64,000 nucleotides of DNA from Pseudomonadota bacterium (GCA_018240785.1 JAFEFC010000004.1:52842-116841), one strand, 5' to 3'; counted from the stretch's first letter, positions 25,760-35,336 are shown. The notes: a model not told the origin generated them from the sequence alone. Numbers and translations are program-made.

Positions 25760-26737
25760 TCACGGCCCGCTGACGCGCTTCGTGTCGAAGTGCTTCATCA
25801 GCCTTGCGGCGAGCCAGTCCTGGTTCCCCGGCCAGGGGCCGACCAGAAAACCGACGTGTCCGCCCTCGGCGGAGCGTTCGAACGCCATCGCGGGCGACAG
25901 CTCGTCGGCCGCAGGCAACGCAGCCGGCGGCACGAAGCTGTCATTGGCGGCATTGAGCAGCAAGGTGGGGCAGGTGATCGCGCCCAGCCATGGCTTGCTG
26001 GAGGCGCGGCGCCAGTAGTCGTCGGCGCCGGCAAAGCCGTGAACCGGCGCAGTATAGGCGTCGTCGAATTCGTACAGGTTGCGTGCGCGACGGATGCGCT
26101 GCGCGTCGAACAGGCCGGGATGGCGCTCGCACTTTGCCAGCGCCTTGCGCTTCAGTGTGTCGAGAAAGTGCAGCGTGTAGAGACGGTTGAAGCCGCGGCC
26201 CAGGGCGTGGCCGGAGATCGTCAGGTCGAGCGGCGGGCACACCGCGGCGGCGGCCTGCAGCAGCGAGCCGGCCTGCGCGCCGCCCTCGCCCAGCCACTTC
26301 AGCAGCGCATTGCCGCCCAGCGACACGCCGGCGGCGAACAATGGCGCGTCGCCGGCGATGCACCGCAGGCGGCGCAGGATCCAGTCGATCTCGTCACTGT
26401 CGCCCGAGTGATAGGCGCGCGCCAGCCGGTTCGGCGTGCCGGAGCAGCCGCGGAAGTGCGGTACCACGCCGCGCCAGCCGCGCTCGCTGGCCGCCCGCAT
26501 CAGCGTGCGCGCGTAGTGAGAGCGGCTGGAGCCTTCCAGACCGTGGAACAGCACCACCAGCGGCGCATCGTCGCGCCCGCCGGGCGCCCAGTCGAGGTCG
26601 ATGAAATCGCCGTCCGGCGTGTCCCAGCGCTCGCGACGGTAGGCGGGCAGCGCACCCTTGCGCGCCAGCGGCCATATCGTCTGCAGATGGCTGCCGGGCA
26701 GCCACCAGGGGGCGCGGTAGGCGGACGGCCGGTTCAT
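25760..26737 (-). CDS. Alpha/beta hydrolase, YheT family
   Basis: The 325-residue protein belongs to the YheT/ABHD1-3 hydrolases. The N-terminal WWLPGSHLQTIWP is the family mark, followed by LVVLFHGLEGSSRSHY and the nucleophile elbow GVSLGGN. The acid is in LNAANDSFVPP and the catalytic His in SAEGGHVGFL. Human relatives are (phospho)lipid esterases; the bacterial substrate is unknown. It lies head to tail with algC, 76 bases apart, and is cytosolic with no signal peptide. Confidence 0.9.
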   Translation of the reverse strand: MNRPSAYRAPWWLPGSHLQTIWPLARKGALPAYRRERWDTPDGDFIDLDWAPGGRDDAPLVVLFHGLEGSSRSHYARTLMRAASERGWRGVVPHFRGCSGTPNRLARAYHSGDSDEIDWILRRLRCIAGDAPLFAAGVSLGGNALLKWLGEGGAQAGSLLQAAAAVCPPLDLTISGHALGRGFNRLYTLHFLDTLKRKALAKCERHPGLFDAQRIRRARNLYEFDDAYTAPVHGFAGADDYWRRASSKPWLGAITCPTLLLNAANDSFVPPAALPAADELSPAMAFERSAEGGHVGFLVGPWPGNQDWLAARLMKHFDTKRVSGP

Positions 26738-26809
26738 CGGTGGCGGGCGTGGAGATCTTGGCCGAGGAAGGATTGAGCGGAGGAAGGATTGCGCAGCGGG
26801 ACGGTCGCG

Positions 26810-26840
26810 TCAAAAGGAAACGGGGGCGTGACGCCCCCGT
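26810..26840 (-). terminator. Terminator behind the ilvE-zinc finger operon
   Basis: On the minus strand ACGGGGGCG pairs with CGCCCCCGT around TCA and is followed by TTCCTTTTG. It lies 30 bases after the stop of the zinc-finger gene. Confidence 0.65.
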
Positions 26841-26870
26841 GCCTGATCCACCTTCAGCGTTCCGCCAGGC

Positions 26871-27071
26871 TCAGTGATGGCCCTTCGGGCGCTCGCCGGC
26901 AAAAACGTAGTGCGCGCTGCAATACGGGCACACCACCTCGCCCGTCTTCAGTACATCGAGGAACACACGCGGGTGCCGCGCCCACAGCGGCGCGCCGGGC
27001 GGCGGGCAGTGAAGCGGCAGATCCTTGGCGTGGATCACGACGGCCTGCGTCTTGTCGGTGTTCTCAACCAT
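26871..27071 (-). CDS. Small CHCC zinc-finger protein
   Basis: This 66-residue protein has one zf-CHCC domain, the fold of the mitochondrial complex I subunit NDUFS6. The ligands are the Cys of LPLHCPPPG, the His of RHPRVFLDV, and both Cys of VVCPYCSAHYVF. GAGGGG precedes the ATG. It follows ilvE by 20 bases on the same strand and ends before a terminator, so the two form an operon, an arrangement common in betaproteobacteria. Its function is not established. Confidence 0.9.
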   Translation of the reverse strand: MVENTDKTQAVVIHAKDLPLHCPPPGAPLWARHPRVFLDVLKTGEVVCPYCSAHYVFAGERPKGHH

Positions 27072-27091
27072 GGTGGTGTTCCCCTCGGGTC

Positions 27092-28012
27092 TCAGATGTA
27101 AGCGAGCCAGTTGTCATATTCCGGCGCCTTGCCGCCGACCACGTCGAAGAAGCGCGCCTGGATCTTCGCCGTGACCGGGCCGCGCTTGCCCTCGCCGATC
27201 TTGCGGTCGTCGAGTTCGCGGATCGGCGTGACTTCGGCGGCGGTGCCGGTGAAGAAGGCCTCGTCGGCGAGGTAGATGTCGTCGCGGGTCAGGCGCTTGG
27301 TGGTGACGTCGTAGCCGAGTTCGCGCGCGATGGCGTGGATCGAGTCGCGGGTGATGCCGGTCAGCGCCGAGGCGATCTCGGGTTCGTAGATCTTGCCGTC
27401 GCGCACGATGAAGAGGTTCTCGCCCGCGCCCTCGGCGACGAAGCCCTGGTTGTCGAGCAGCAGCGCTTCGTCGTAGCCCTGGCGGGTGACTTCGAGGTTG
27501 GCGAGGATGGAGTTCGGGTAGGTGCCCGACAGCTTGGCGCGCGGCATCGTCGAGTTGACGTGGTGCCGGGTGTAGGACGACACCTTCACGCGGATGCCCT
27601 TTTCCAGGCCTTCCTCGCCGAGGTAGGCGCCCCAGGGCCAGGCGGCGATGATGACGTGCACCTTGGCGCCGATGGTGGAGATCCCCATCTTTTCCGAGCC
27701 GTAGAAGGCGAGCGGGCGCAGGTAGCAGGATTCCAGCTTGTTGGCGCGCACGACTTCCTTCTGCGCCTCCATGAGTTCATCCTTCGAGTACGGGATGTCC
27801 ATCATGTAGATCTTCGCCGAGTTCATCAGCCGCTGGGTGTGCTCGGCGAGACGGAAGATGGCGGTGCCCTTGGCCGTGTTGTACGCGCGGACGCCCTCGA
27901 ATACGGCCAGGCCGTAGTGCAGGGAATGGGTCAGGACGTGCGTGGTCGCCTCGCGCCACGGAACGAGCTTTCCGTCTTGCCAGATGAAACCGTCGCGGTC
28001 AGCCATGGACAT
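27092..28012 (-). CDS. ilvE: Branched-chain amino acid aminotransferase
   Basis: IlvE makes the last step of Leu, Ile and Val synthesis, transferring the amino group from glutamate. The 306-residue protein is a fold-type IV PLP enzyme with THSLHYGLAVFEGVRAY, the Schiff-base lysine in MPRAKLSGTYPNS, and EGAGENLFIVRDG. GTAAEVTPIRELDDR near residue 260 closes the active site. I choose MSMADRDG because GGAG lies nine bases upstream. The ATG two codons later is also possible. Confidence 0.95.
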   Translation of the reverse strand: MSMADRDGFIWQDGKLVPWREATTHVLTHSLHYGLAVFEGVRAYNTAKGTAIFRLAEHTQRLMNSAKIYMMDIPYSKDELMEAQKEVVRANKLESCYLRPLAFYGSEKMGISTIGAKVHVIIAAWPWGAYLGEEGLEKGIRVKVSSYTRHHVNSTMPRAKLSGTYPNSILANLEVTRQGYDEALLLDNQGFVAEGAGENLFIVRDGKIYEPEIASALTGITRDSIHAIARELGYDVTTKRLTRDDIYLADEAFFTGTAAEVTPIRELDDRKIGEGKRGPVTAKIQARFFDVVGGKAPEYDNWLAYI

Positions 28013-28183
28013 GATTCGGATCTCCAACTCGAGAAATGTATGAAACGGCCCGGCCAGCCCGGGCAGAACTTTCAGATTCTAGCGCAAAGGAGGGCCGTTA
28101 ATGCGCCCGACTCGCGTGCCGGCAGCCTTGATCCGGCTTTTGGCGCGGTAGAATTCGGGCTCGTCGCCGATGGAGCCCCTTGC

Positions 28184-28636
28184 ATGGACCGAAGCTGGAA
28201 ACCGAACGTCACCGTTGCCGCCGTCATCGAGCGTGACGGGCGCTTCCTGCTCGTGGAAGAGGAAACCCCGGAGGGCCTGCGCTTCAATCAGCCCGCCGGG
28301 CACCTCGAAGAGGGCGAATCGCTGCTCGAGGCCAGCGTGCGCGAGGCGCTGGAAGAAACCGCGCACCACTTCGTGCCCGAATATCTTGTCGGCATCTACC
28401 AGTGGCCGCGGCCGCAGGGCGACATCACGTATCTGCGCTTTGCCTTCGGTGGCCAGGTCACCGGCGAGGAAAGCGGTCGGGCGCTCGATGCGGGCATCGT
28501 GCGCCCGCTGTGGATGACGCGCGACGAACTCGTCGCCACCCGCGAGCGCCACCGCAGCCCGCTCATCCTGCAGTGCGTGGACGACTGGATCGCCGGGCGG
28601 CGCTACCCGCTCGAGCTGCTCCGGCATTACGCCTGA
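28184..28636 (+). CDS. nudJ: Nudix phosphatase NudJ
   Basis: NudJ hydrolyses thiamine-precursor and nucleoside pyrophosphates in E. coli. The 150-residue protein has the Nudix box starting GHLEEGESLLEASV and continuing REALEETA near residue 40. It also has WKPNVTVAAVIERDGRFLLV at the N terminus and QWPRPQGDITYLRFAF after the box, as in NudJ. The gene lies just upstream of mnmA, the same neighbourhood as in enterobacteria, with one unknown secreted protein in between. Divergent ilvE is 171 bases away. Confidence 0.88.
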   Translation: MDRSWKPNVTVAAVIERDGRFLLVEEETPEGLRFNQPAGHLEEGESLLEASVREALEETAHHFVPEYLVGIYQWPRPQGDITYLRFAFGGQVTGEESGRALDAGIVRPLWMTRDELVATRERHRSPLILQCVDDWIAGRRYPLELLRHYA

Positions 28637-28649
28637 GCGGGCCGGGCCG

Positions 28650-29465
28650 ATGCGTCGTCTGCTGGCGGTGGTGATGCTGTGTTTGTTGGCGTCGGCCGCG
28701 TTTGCCGCGCCGCGTGCGCCTGCGCGGCCCGTCGTGGCGCTGGCCAAGGCGCAGCCCGGGGGGCATCCGGCGACGACGCGGGCGCCTGCGCCCGAGCCCA
28801 TGGTCGATGATACTTTCCGCATCTGCTTCAATTACGGCTGCATGACCGAGCAGGACGTGTCGGTCCCGGGCGGAACGCTGGACACCCTGCGCCAGTGGCT
28901 GGCGTCGGCGCCCGATGCCGCCGCCGAGCGCGCCGTGCTCGCGCAGGCGGTGGGCATGCTGCTGGCCGAGGCGGGCCGGCAGACGCCGGTGGCGGCGGAT
29001 CGCGGCGGCAATTTCCTCGACCAGGAAGTCGAGGGGCGCATGGACTGCATCGATCACTCCACCTCCACCACCCGCATCTTGCGGATGATCGAGGCCCACG
29101 GCTGGTTGCGCTTCCACCAGGTGCTGGAGCCTGCGCGCCGCACCCGGCTGATCATGCAGCACTTTGGCGCGGTGGTGGAGGAGGTCGCGCCGCGCCGGCC
29201 CGCGCCCGAGCATGCGCGGCCGGCTGCCGTGCCGGACTACATGGCGGTGATGCTCGCGCAGTGCGACTGCGCCGAGGTGATGAACGACGTCCGGCGGCCG
29301 GATACGTCCGCCGATGGTACGCAAGAATCTGCCGGTCGGCCGGCCGACGACGCGGACGCCGGCAACCGATACGTGGTCGACAGCTGGTTCGTCGACAATG
29401 GCGAAGCGGCCATCGTGCTGCCGCTTGCGGAATGGCTAGAGGGAGGTGGACCGAATGTCCAGTAA
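28650..29465 (+). CDS. Secreted protein of unknown function
   Basis: I do not recognise the family. The 271-residue protein has a Sec signal peptide ([19 protein letters not shown]), then a Pro/Ala-rich linker. The compact region from about residue 55 to 180 holds [19 protein letters not shown] and [17 protein letters not shown]. The Cys pairs suggest disulfides, and the conserved-looking Asp-Cys-Ile-Asp-His motif could be a metal or catalytic site. The C-terminal third is hydrophilic and ends [21 protein letters not shown]. It sits 13 bases after nudJ and overlaps the mnmA start by 11 bases, so it is in the nudJ-mnmA operon. Confidence 0.8.
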   Translation: MRRLLAVVMLCLLASAAFAAPRAPARPVVALAKAQPGGHPATTRAPAPEPMVDDTFRICFNYGCMTEQDVSVPGGTLDTLRQWLASAPDAAAERAVLAQAVGMLLAEAGRQTPVAADRGGNFLDQEVEGRMDCIDHSTSTTRILRMIEAHGWLRFHQVLEPARRTRLIMQHFGAVVEEVAPRRPAPEHARPAAVPDYMAVMLAQCDCAEVMNDVRRPDTSADGTQESAGRPADDADAGNRYVVDSWFVDNGEAAIVLPLAEWLEGGGPNVQ

Positions 29466-30579
29466 GCAGGATCCGAACGGGATGAAAGTGGTTGTCGGCA
29501 TGTCCGGCGGAGTGGATTCGTCGGTGACCGCGTTGCTGTTGAAGCAGCAGGGCTTTGATGTGACCGGCCTGTTCATGAAGAACTGGGAGGACGACGACGA
29601 CGACGAGTACTGCTCGACGCGCCAGGACCTGGTCGATGTGGCCTCGGTATGCGACGTGATCGGCATCGACCTCGAGGTGGTGAACTTCAGTGCCGAGTAC
29701 AAGGACCGGGTGTTCGCCGACTTCCTGCGCGAATACGAGGCGGGCCGCACGCCCAACCCCGACATCCTGTGCAACTCCGAGATCAAGTTCCGCTGCTTCC
29801 TCGACCACGCCATGCAACTGGGCGCCGAGCGCATCGCCACCGGCCACTACGCCCAGGTGCGCCAATGGAACAACGACGGCCGCACCGAATATCAGTTGCT
29901 GAAGGCCGAGGACGGCACCAAGGACCAGAGCTACTTCCTGTACCGCCTCAACCAGGAACAACTGGCGAAGACGATGTTCCCGCTGGGCACACTGTACAAG
30001 CGCGAGGTGCGCAAGATCGCCGAGCAGGCCGGGCTGCACGTGGCGACGAAGAAGGATTCCACCGGGATCTGCTTCATCGGCGAACGTCCGTTCCGCGAAT
30101 TCCTGATGCGCTACCTGCCGACCAAGCCGGGCGAGATCCGCGCGCTCGACGACGACCGCGTGCTGGGCGAGCACCAGGGCCTGATGTACCACACCATCGG
30201 CCAGCGCAAGGGCCTGCACATCGGCGGCATCAAGGGTAACCAGGACGACGCCGGCGAGCACGACGCCTGGTACGTGGCGAAGAAGGACGTGAAGGCCAAC
30301 GTGCTGTACGTGGTGCAGGGCCACGACCACCCGGCGCTGCTGAGGGATCGCCTGGTCGCCACCGACCTCAACTGGATCGCCGGCCGCGACCCGCACACGC
30401 ACTGGGTGTACACCGCCAAGCCGCGCTACCGCACGCCCGACATGCCGTGCGAGATCGATGTCATTGCCGACGGCCGCGCCGAGATCGCCTTCGCGCAGCC
30501 GCAATGGGCGCTGACCCCGGGCCAGAGCGTGGTGGTGTATGAATCGAAGGTCTGCCTGGGCGGCGGCGTGATCGTCTGA
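29455..30579 (+). CDS. mnmA: tRNA-specific 2-thiouridylase
   Basis: MnmA inserts sulfur at U34 of tRNA-Lys, -Glu and -Gln, taking sulfur from the Tus relay. The 374-residue protein has the PP-loop [12 protein letters not shown] at residue 12, the catalytic Cys106 in [27 protein letters not shown] and Cys206 in [17 protein letters not shown]. The C-terminal beta domain ends VCLGGGVI. The ATG is chosen over a GTG nine bases upstream because GGAGG is better spaced. It overlaps the secreted-protein gene and is followed by yaiI after five bases. Confidence 0.96.
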   Translation: MSSKQDPNGMKVVVGMSGGVDSSVTALLLKQQGFDVTGLFMKNWEDDDDDEYCSTRQDLVDVASVCDVIGIDLEVVNFSAEYKDRVFADFLREYEAGRTPNPDILCNSEIKFRCFLDHAMQLGAERIATGHYAQVRQWNNDGRTEYQLLKAEDGTKDQSYFLYRLNQEQLAKTMFPLGTLYKREVRKIAEQAGLHVATKKDSTGICFIGERPFREFLMRYLPTKPGEIRALDDDRVLGEHQGLMYHTIGQRKGLHIGGIKGNQDDAGEHDAWYVAKKDVKANVLYVVQGHDHPALLRDRLVATDLNWIAGRDPHTHWVYTAKPRYRTPDMPCEIDVIADGRAEIAFAQPQWALTPGQSVVVYESKVCLGGGVIV

Positions 30580-30584
30580 GCGAC

Positions 30585-31037
30585 ATGCACATCTGGGTCG
30601 ATGCCGACGCCTGCCCCGGCGTCATCAAGGACATTCTGTTCCGTGCCTCCGCGCGCACCGGACGTTCGCTCACGCTGGTCGCGAACCAGTATCTGCGCGT
30701 GCCCGCCTCGGCCCACGTCAGGATGATCCAGGTGCCCGGTGGCTTCGACGAAGCGGACAAGTACATCGCTGCCCACGTCCAGGCGGGCGATCTCGTCATC
30801 ACCGCCGACATCCCGCTCGCCGCCGACGTCGTTGCGCGCGACGCCCATGCGCTGTCGCCCAAGGGCGAGCTCTTCGGCAAGGAGAACATCCGCGAGCTGC
30901 TCGACATGCGCAACTTCATGGACACGTTGCGCAACACCGGTGTCGATACCGGCGGACCGGCGCCGTTCAGCGCCGCCGACCGGCAGGCCTTCGCCAACCG
31001 GCTCGACCGGCTGCTGCAGTCGTCGGCGCGCGGCTGA
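30585..31037 (+). CDS. yaiI: YaiI/YqxD family protein (DUF188)
   Basis: The 150-residue protein opens HIWVDADACPGVIKDILFRAS, the family signature, and has GDLVITADIPLAADVVA and GELFGKENIRELLDMRNFMD. The fold is related to PIN/NYN-like nucleases, with aspartates clustered near the N terminus (VDADACP and TADIPLA). Its biochemical role is unknown. It follows mnmA by five bases, so it is the last gene of that operon. No signal peptide or membrane segment is present. Confidence 0.9.
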   Translation: MHIWVDADACPGVIKDILFRASARTGRSLTLVANQYLRVPASAHVRMIQVPGGFDEADKYIAAHVQAGDLVITADIPLAADVVARDAHALSPKGELFGKENIRELLDMRNFMDTLRNTGVDTGGPAPFSAADRQAFANRLDRLLQSSARG

Positions 31038-31140
31038 GCAGCGGCGGCCGAGCATCAGTCGGCGGCCGGTCACAGACTCGCCGGGCATTGTGCGCCCGAG
31101 GCGGGAGCAGGATCGAACGCCGCCGGCAAGGCGCCGAATC

Positions 31141-31157
31141 TTTACGACATTTTTACG
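31141..31157 (+). promoter_or_regulatory. Candidate KdpE direct repeat upstream of kdpD-like gene
   Basis: TTTACG occurs twice with starts 11 bases apart (31141 and 31152), separated by ACATT. Eleven-base direct repeats suit OmpR-family dimers, and the T-rich sequence resembles the KdpE site at E. coli kdpFABC. It lies 71 bases upstream of the sensor gene start. Confidence 0.5.
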
Positions 31158-31227
31158 CGTCGGTTGCCAGAATGGCAGCGTACCTGGACGGGTTACCCTC
31201 TTCCCTCCCCGTCGTCGGAAACGCCAG

Positions 31228-32757
31228 ATGCCGTTCGATACCCCCGCCCGCGAGAAGGATCTCAATGCCACGCAGCGCATCGCGTTGACGGTGGTCGCTT
31301 GTGCCGGGACGACGCTCCTGGCGACACCGTTCCTTGGCTATCTCGATCTGGCCAACATCGTGATGCTGTTCCTGCTCACGGTCCTGCTGGTCGCCGTGAA
31401 GCTGGGACGCAATGCGGCCATCCTGGCTTCGGTCCTCAGCGTCCTCTGCTTCGATGTCTTCTTCGTTCCGCCACGATTCTCGCTGGCGGTCAGCAACATC
31501 CAGTACCTGGTCACCTTCGCAGCCATGCTGGTGACGGCCCTGACGACCACGCATTTCACCTCCGCACTGCGTCACCGGGCGCGGGAGGCCCTGCAGCGGG
31601 AGCTGCGCACGCAGGCCTTGTACCAGCTTGCCAGGCGGCTTGCCGGCGCGCTGGCGGTCGAACAGGTCGTCGAGATTGCTGAAGCCTTCGTACGCTCGCA
31701 ACTGTCCGCGCGGTCGGTCCTGCTCCTCCCCGACGGCGAAGGCAGGACACTCAAGGCGGCCCCGGCGGGTGTCCCGCTGCCGACCGAACCGCACCTCGCA
31801 CACATTGCCTTCGACAGCGGCGAGCGCGTGCGCAGCGGTGAGGTGCGCGGCTTGGGCTATGCCGACCTGTACTTCCCGCTCAAGGCATCGATGCGGATCT
31901 GTGGCGTGCTGGCCGTTGCCTTTGACGAGCAGGCAGGCGAGCCCGGCGACGATTCGCTGTCCTTGCTCGACGCGGTGGCTTCCCTGATTGCCGTCGCGCT
32001 CGAGCGCCTGCGCTATGTCGAGGTCGCACAGGATGCGGAAGTGAAGATGCTGACCGAGCGGCTGCGCAGTTCGATTCTGTCGGCGCTCTCCCATGACTTG
32101 CGGACTCCGCTGACCGCCATGGTCGGCCTTGCCGACTCGCTGTTCCTGGTCAAGCCGGCCTTGCCCGGTGAGGCACTGGAAACCGCGCAAGCCCTGCATG
32201 AGCAGGCCGAGCGTCTGGCCGGCCTGGTCGGCAACCTGCTGGACATGGCGAGGCTCAATGCCGGCGAGGTGACGCTGCGTCGCGAGTGGCAGCCGCTCGA
32301 GGAGGTGGTCGGCGCCAGCATCAAGCTGCTGGGCAATGCCCTGGCGGGGCATCCGCTGAAGGTCACGCTCGACAAGGCACTGCCGCTGCTGGAGTTCGAT
32401 GCGGTGCTCATCGAGCGCGTGCTGTGCAACCTGCTGGAGAATGCGGCCAAGTACTCGCCGGCACAGGGGCCGATCGAGCTTCGGGCGAGGCAGTCCGGCG
32501 TGGCCGTGGAGGTGGCCGTGCTCGACCATGGCCCGGGCTTTCCAGCGCAGCGTCGTGACGAACTCTTCAACATGTTCGTGCGCGGCCATGGCGAATCCGC
32601 CAAGCCCGGCACCGGGCTGGGGCTCGCGATCTGCAAGGCGATTGTCGAGGCGCATGGCGGCACGATCGAGGCGGACAACCGGCCCGAAGGCGGTGCGCTG
32701 GTCCGCTTCACCTTGCCCGTGGGCAATCCGCCGAGCATCGAGGAGGAACTGGCATGA
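31228..32757 (+). CDS. Shortened KdpD-like sensor histidine kinase
   Basis: The 509-residue protein corresponds to the C-terminal half of KdpD only. It has four closely spaced membrane helices (DUF4118, residues about 18-105), then a GAF-like domain, then the kinase core. The core has His289 in SALSHDLRTPLTAM, the N-box LLENAAKYSP, and DHGPGFP with PGTGLGLAICKAIV. The large N-terminal KdpD and Usp domains, which bind nucleotides and sense potassium and IIA-Ntr in E. coli, are absent. The stop overlaps the kdpE-like start (ATGA), and kup follows. The inferred role is potassium or osmotic sensing. In-frame DNA upstream of this ATG overlaps yaiI and shows no KdpD similarity. Confidence 0.9.
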   Translation: MPFDTPAREKDLNATQRIALTVVACAGTTLLATPFLGYLDLANIVMLFLLTVLLVAVKLGRNAAILASVLSVLCFDVFFVPPRFSLAVSNIQYLVTFAAMLVTALTTTHFTSALRHRAREALQRELRTQALYQLARRLAGALAVEQVVEIAEAFVRSQLSARSVLLLPDGEGRTLKAAPAGVPLPTEPHLAHIAFDSGERVRSGEVRGLGYADLYFPLKASMRICGVLAVAFDEQAGEPGDDSLSLLDAVASLIAVALERLRYVEVAQDAEVKMLTERLRSSILSALSHDLRTPLTAMVGLADSLFLVKPALPGEALETAQALHEQAERLAGLVGNLLDMARLNAGEVTLRREWQPLEEVVGASIKLLGNALAGHPLKVTLDKALPLLEFDAVLIERVLCNLLENAAKYSPAQGPIELRARQSGVAVEVAVLDHGPGFPAQRRDELFNMFVRGHGESAKPGTGLGLAICKAIVEAHGGTIEADNRPEGGALVRFTLPVGNPPSIEEELA

Positions 32758-33443
32758 CGACGCCAGCCAGGGTTCTCGTCGTCGAAGACGAGAAACAGAT
32801 CCGCCGCTTCGTTCGCGTGGCGGTGGAGGAAGAAGGCTGCGAGGTGGTCGAGGCGGAGACCAGGGCGGAGGGCTTGCTCGAAGCGGGTGCGCGGCAACCC
32901 GCCTTGCTGATTCTGGACCTGGGTCTGCCGGACGGAAACGGAATCGACCTGATCCGCGACCTGCGCGGCTGGTCCGACATTCCGGTGCTCATCCTTTCGG
33001 CACGTTCGCAGGAGCACGACAAGATCGATGCGCTGGATGCCGGGGCCGACGACTATCTGACCAAGCCGTTCAGCGTGGGCGAGCTGCGAGCGCGTGTCCG
33101 GGCCTTGCTCAGGCGTGGCAGCCGCAGCGCGGAGTCAGCCTCGCCCGTCATCGCGTTCGGGCAGGTTGTCGTTGACCTGTCGCGACGGCTGGTGACGCGC
33201 GACGGCGCGGAAGTCCATCTGACGCCGATCGAATATCGCCTGCTGACGGTATTGGTCGGGCACCCCGGCAAGGTGCTTACCCAACGCAAGCTGCTGCGCG
33301 AGATCTGGGGGCCGTCGTATGTCGAGAGCAGCCACTATCTCCGGGTCTACGTCGGCCATCTCCGACAGAAGCTGGAAGACGACCCGACGCAACCCAAACA
33401 CTTTCTGACCGAAACCGGCATCGGCTATCGCTTCCAGCCGTAA
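32754..33443 (+). CDS. KdpE-like response regulator (OmpR family)
   Basis: The 229-residue protein has a receiver domain with the acidic pair Glu11/Asp12, phosphorylatable Asp55 in LLILDLGLPDGNG, and TKPFSVGELRAR. The winged-helix domain contains LTPIEYRLLTVLVGHPGKVL and SHYLRVYVGHLRQKLE, as in KdpE. Translation is coupled to the sensor gene by a four-base overlap. The downstream gene, nine bases away, is kup, not kdpFABC. A candidate target site lies at 31141-31157. Confidence 0.92.
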   Translation: MTTPARVLVVEDEKQIRRFVRVAVEEEGCEVVEAETRAEGLLEAGARQPALLILDLGLPDGNGIDLIRDLRGWSDIPVLILSARSQEHDKIDALDAGADDYLTKPFSVGELRARVRALLRRGSRSAESASPVIAFGQVVVDLSRRLVTRDGAEVHLTPIEYRLLTVLVGHPGKVLTQRKLLREIWGPSYVESSHYLRVYVGHLRQKLEDDPTQPKHFLTETGIGYRFQP

Positions 33444-33452
33444 GGGGACATC

Positions 33453-35333
33453 GTGCACATCGAACAGGACAAGGGGCGTCTCGCGACGCTGACCCTGGCT
33501 GCGCTCGGCATCGTGTATGGCGACATCGGAACGAGTCCGCTGTACTCCGTCAAGGAAGTCTTCGGTAGCGCGCACCACCCCGTACCGATCACGCCGGAAA
33601 ACGTCCTCGGGATCCTCTCGCTGTTCTTCTGGTCGCTCATCATCGTGGTGACCGTGAAGTACGTGTCCTTCGTCATGCGCGCCAACAACAAGGGCGAAGG
33701 CGGCATCATCGCGTTGATGACCCTGGCGCTGCACGACGGAAAGCCCGGCACCTGGCAACAGAAGCTGCTGGTCATGCTCGGCCTGTTCGGCGCTGCCCTC
33801 TTTTATGGTGACGGCGTGATCACGCCGGCCATTTCGGTCCTGTCGGCGGTCGAGGGGCTGGAGATCATGACTCCGGCTTTCAAGCCCTACATCGTCCCTG
33901 TCTCGTTGCTCATCCTGAGCGGCCTGTTCCTGTTCCAGCGCAAGGGCACGGCCAGCGTCGGCGCCCTGTTCGGGCCCGTCATGGTGTTGTGGTTTGCAGT
34001 CCTCGCGATCTTCGGTCTGCTCTCCATCGCCCAGAACCCCTCGGTGCTGGCCGCGATCAACCCGCTGCATGCGTTCCATTTCCTGCTGGGCAATGCCATG
34101 CTCGGCTTCCTCGCCCTCGGGGCCGTCGTGCTGTGCATCACGGGTGCCGAGGCACTCTATGCCGACATGGGGCATTTCGGAGCGAGGCCGATCCAGTACG
34201 CCTGGCTGGGTTACGTGATGCCGGCCCTGCTCATCAACTATTTCGGCCAGGGCGCGCTGCTGCTGGCGGATCCCGGCGCGATCGAGAACCCTTTCTATCT
34301 GCTGGCGCCGGAGTGGGCGCGCTACCCGATGGTCATCCTGTCAACGGTCGCCACCGTGATCGCGTCGCAAGCGGTCATTTCCGGTGCCTTCTCAATCACC
34401 CAGCAGGCCATCCAGATGGGCTACACGCCACGCCTCGAGATCCAGCACACCTCCGACAAGGAGATCGGCCAGATCTATCTGCCGGCCATCAACTGGCTGC
34501 TGCTGATTTCCATCATTGCCCTGGTCATCGAGTTCGGTTCGTCGTCCAATCTGGCTGCGGCGTACGGCATCGCCGTGACCGGCACGATGCTGATCACCAA
34601 TGTGCTGGCAATTGCCGTTGCCGTGAGACTCTGGAACTGGCACCCGGCGCGTGCCATCCTGGGTGCGCTTCCCTTCATCTGCATCGATCTTGGATTCTTC
34701 CTCGCCAATTCGGTCAAGATTCCCGATGGTGGCTGGTTCCCTCTTGCCTTCGGGCTGGCCATCTTCATCCTGATGACCACCTGGAAACGCGGGCGCGAAT
34801 TGCTGACACGTCGCCTCGGTGAAGAAGCGATGGAACTCGAGCCGTTCATTTCCGGCATCGTCGCCGACGGCGTCGAGCGCGTGCCGGGTACGGCAGTGTT
34901 CATGACACCGACCCCGGAGACTGTCCCCCACGCGATGCTGCACAGCCTCAAGCACTACAAGGCATTGCACGAGCAGGTGGTGATCCTGAGCGTGCGGGTC
35001 TTCGACGTCCCCTATGTGCCGGATGCGGAGCGCGTCGAAGTGAAGCGCCTGAACGGCAACTTCAGCCAGGTGACCGTGCTGTATGGTTTCAAGGACGAGC
35101 CGGACATTCCGTTGGCGCTGTCGATGTGCGCCGAGGCCGGGCTGACGCTCGACATGATGGATACCTCGTTCTTCCTCGGACGCGAGACCCTGATTCCCAG
35201 GCTGCGCTCGGAAATGGCGTACTGGCGGGAGCTCCTGTTCATCGCCATGTTCCGCAATGCCGGCAGTGCGACCGCATTCTTCCGGATTCCATCGAATCGT
35301 GTCGTGGAGCTCGGTTCGCAGGTCGTGCTCTAG
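33453..35333 (+). CDS. kup: Low-affinity potassium uptake protein Kup (Trk D)
   Basis: Kup is a proton-coupled potassium transporter active at low pH in E. coli. The 626-residue protein has the family opening TLAALGIVYGDIGTSPLYSVKE, twelve predicted helices with NNKGEGGIIALMTLAL, ADMGHFGARPIQYAW and NWLLLISIIALVI, and a cytosolic C-terminal domain of about 150 residues ending FFRIPSNRVVELGSQV. The start is GTG with AAGGGGACATC upstream. It follows the KdpDE-like pair by nine bases and appears to be part of the same operon. Confidence 0.95.
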   Translation: MHIEQDKGRLATLTLAALGIVYGDIGTSPLYSVKEVFGSAHHPVPITPENVLGILSLFFWSLIIVVTVKYVSFVMRANNKGEGGIIALMTLALHDGKPGTWQQKLLVMLGLFGAALFYGDGVITPAISVLSAVEGLEIMTPAFKPYIVPVSLLILSGLFLFQRKGTASVGALFGPVMVLWFAVLAIFGLLSIAQNPSVLAAINPLHAFHFLLGNAMLGFLALGAVVLCITGAEALYADMGHFGARPIQYAWLGYVMPALLINYFGQGALLLADPGAIENPFYLLAPEWARYPMVILSTVATVIASQAVISGAFSITQQAIQMGYTPRLEIQHTSDKEIGQIYLPAINWLLLISIIALVIEFGSSSNLAAAYGIAVTGTMLITNVLAIAVAVRLWNWHPARAILGALPFICIDLGFFLANSVKIPDGGWFPLAFGLAIFILMTTWKRGRELLTRRLGEEAMELEPFISGIVADGVERVPGTAVFMTPTPETVPHAMLHSLKHYKALHEQVVILSVRVFDVPYVPDAERVEVKRLNGNFSQVTVLYGFKDEPDIPLALSMCAEAGLTLDMMDTSFFLGRETLIPRLRSEMAYWRELLFIAMFRNAGSATAFFRIPSNRVVELGSQVVL

Positions 35334-35336
35334 CGT

